Below, one piece after another: positions 13,742 to 14,919 of a stretch of 14,919 nucleotides of DNA. The translations under genes were made by a program, and so were the position numbers. Each line of letters opens with the position of its first letter. Within the stretch, counting starts at the first letter, position 1. The notes under the pieces are model-generated. The model saw only the letters and a list, made by a program, of their open reading frames with translations, was not told the DNA's origin and made no database searches. Origin of the DNA: Gammaproteobacteria bacterium (GTDB taxonomy: Bacteria; Pseudomonadota; Gammaproteobacteria; GRL18); the NCBI GenBank assembly GCA_013139395.1, contig WTAX01000522.1, forward strand, positions 1 to 14,919, read 5' to 3'.

Positions 13742-14914
13742 ATGAGCAACGATACGACGATGACTAACAATACTCAGGCTGTTGGCGGCAAAAAGAAATC
13801 AGTCGCACTATCAGGAGTAGTTGCGGGTAATACTGCTGTCTGTACTGTGGGACATACCGGCAACGACCTGCATTATCGTGGTTATAATATTTTGGATTTT
13901 GCTGATAAGGCCGAGTTTGAAGAAGTCGCTTACCTGTTGATACACGGTGACTGGCCTAATCAAACTCAGCTGCAATCCTATAAAACAAAACTAAAATCAC
14001 TAAGAGACTTGCCCGATACTCTAAAAATAATTCTGGAAAATATTCCCGCCAGTGCTCACCCTATGGATGTTATGCGTACTGCCTGTTCTTTTCTGGGTAC
14101 ATTAGAACCCGAAGAAGGATTTACCGATCAACAAAAGGCAAGAGATATCGGTGATCGATTAATGGCTTGCTTTGGTTCTATTTTAGCTTATTGGTGGCAT
14201 TTTTCGCAAAATGGCAAACGTATTTCGACTGAGACTAATGATGATTCTATCGGTGGTCACTATCTGCATCTATTGCATGAGAAAGAGCCTACAGTGCAAC
14301 AGGTTCGAGCAATGCACACATCATTAATTCTTTATGCTGAGCATGAATACAATGCTTCAACTTTTACCGCACGAGTGATTGCCGGCACTAATTCAGATAT
14401 CTATTCAGCATTAACAGGCGCCATTGGCGCATTACGCGGCCCCAAGCATGGCGGTGCTAATGAAGCTGCTTGTGAGATTCAAAGCCGTTATGAGAATGCT
14501 GATGCGGCAGAAGCTGATATCCGTGCGCGAGTAGCTAATAAAGAAATCATCATCGGCTTTGGTCATCCTGTTTATACCACCGGCGATCCCCGTAATGACA
14601 TCATTAAAAATGTTGCCAGAGAACTATCAGAAACTGCAGGTGAGATGCGTTTGTACTCTGTGGCAGAACGTCTGGAACAGGTGATGTGGGAGTTGAAAAA
14701 AATGTTTCCTAATCTGGACTGGTTTTCAGCCGTGTCTTATCACATGCTGGGTGTTCCTGTATCTCATTTTACGCCATTATTTGTCATCTCACGTACTACC
14801 GGCTGGGTAGCTCATGTGATTGAACAGCGTGAGGACAATAAAATTATTCGCCCCAGTGCCAACTATATCGGCCCTGACTATCAACAATGGAAACCCATTG
14901 AAGAAAGAGATTAG
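13742..14914 (+). CDS. prpC: 2-methylcitrate synthase
   Basis: This 390-residue citrate-synthase-family enzyme condenses propionyl-CoA with oxaloacetate to 2-methylcitrate in the cytoplasm. The catalytic triad is visible as H236 (KHGGANE), H275 ([14 protein letters not shown]) and D326 ([12 protein letters not shown]). The C-terminal [13 protein letters not shown] (351-363) and KIIRPSANY (367-375) segments are typical of the short PrpC type and help separate it from housekeeping citrate synthase. About the first 18 residues are variable. GGGAG lies about 6 nt before the ATG. It sits 60 bp after prpB in the same operon. The gene is complete and ends five bases before the window edge. The next gene, expected to be acnD or prpD, is not visible. 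Confidence 0.95.
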   Translation: MSNDTTMTNNTQAVGGKKKSVALSGVVAGNTAVCTVGHTGNDLHYRGYNILDFADKAEFEEVAYLLIHGDWPNQTQLQSYKTKLKSLRDLPDTLKIILENIPASAHPMDVMRTACSFLGTLEPEEGFTDQQKARDIGDRLMACFGSILAYWWHFSQNGKRISTETNDDSIGGHYLHLLHEKEPTVQQVRAMHTSLILYAEHEYNASTFTARVIAGTNSDIYSALTGAIGALRGPKHGGANEAACEIQSRYENADAAEADIRARVANKEIIIGFGHPVYTTGDPRNDIIKNVARELSETAGEMRLYSVAERLEQVMWELKKMFPNLDWFSAVSYHMLGVPVSHFTPLFVISRTTGWVAHVIEQREDNKIIRPSANYIGPDYQQWKPIEERD

Positions 14915-14919
14915 TTTAA

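Overview
The window is a stretch of a fairly AT-rich genome that reads as a gammaproteobacterium. The basis is the gene families and their arrangement (FadR-type GntR-prpB-prpC, prpE, an octaheme tetrathionate-reductase-type cytochrome c, FNR-like boxes TTGATnnnnATCAA) and Shine-Dalgarno sites of the AGGAG type. I cannot name the genus. The mix of 2-methylcitrate-cycle genes, a respiratory multiheme cytochrome and redox-linked chemotaxis fits a facultative anaerobe, perhaps sulfur- or sediment-associated; this is inference.

Layout. At 1-1283 (minus strand) lies the 5' part of a gene that runs off the left edge. Its 427 visible codons look like JetA of a type I Wadjet anti-plasmid system; any jetB, jetC and jetD would lie to the left, outside the window. 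Divergent from it is an HDOD-domain gene (1467-2324). A 162-bp palindromic MITE-like element (2342-2503) separates this from a convergent two-gene operon on the minus strand: a membrane-anchored octaheme cytochrome c (3197-4921) overlapping a b-type cytochrome (2532-3197), together a plausible quinol-linked reductase. A near-perfect FNR box with a correctly spaced -10 lies upstream of that operon, overlapping the end of a YkgJ-type cysteine-cluster gene (5080-5715). A second MITE-like element (5834-6036) supplies the stop codon of a FlK-like acyl-CoA thioesterase (6030-6455), which is divergent from prpE (6575-8470).

Next, on the minus strand, is a chemosensory block read as mcp (9807-11840), cheW (9172-9696) and a small two-TM ion-channel protein (8552-9079). 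The receptor appears to carry two CZB-type zinc-binding motifs in its periplasmic part, and its promoter has a perfect FNR consensus at the class II position. The right end is the propionate operon: a FadR-type GntR regulator (12125-12790), prpB (12794-13681) and prpC (13742-14914), with three TGTYGACA operator-like sites around the promoter. PrpE activates propionate to propionyl-CoA, PrpC condenses it with oxaloacetate, and PrpB releases pyruvate and succinate. The dehydratase/hydratase step (prpD or acnD/prpF) is not in the window and may follow prpC.

The strongest leads are the Wadjet-type gene cut by the left edge, the two putative non-autonomous mobile elements (one with dispersed partial ends), the periplasmic tandem-CZB receptor under apparent FNR control, and an ion channel with a non-canonical selectivity filter.
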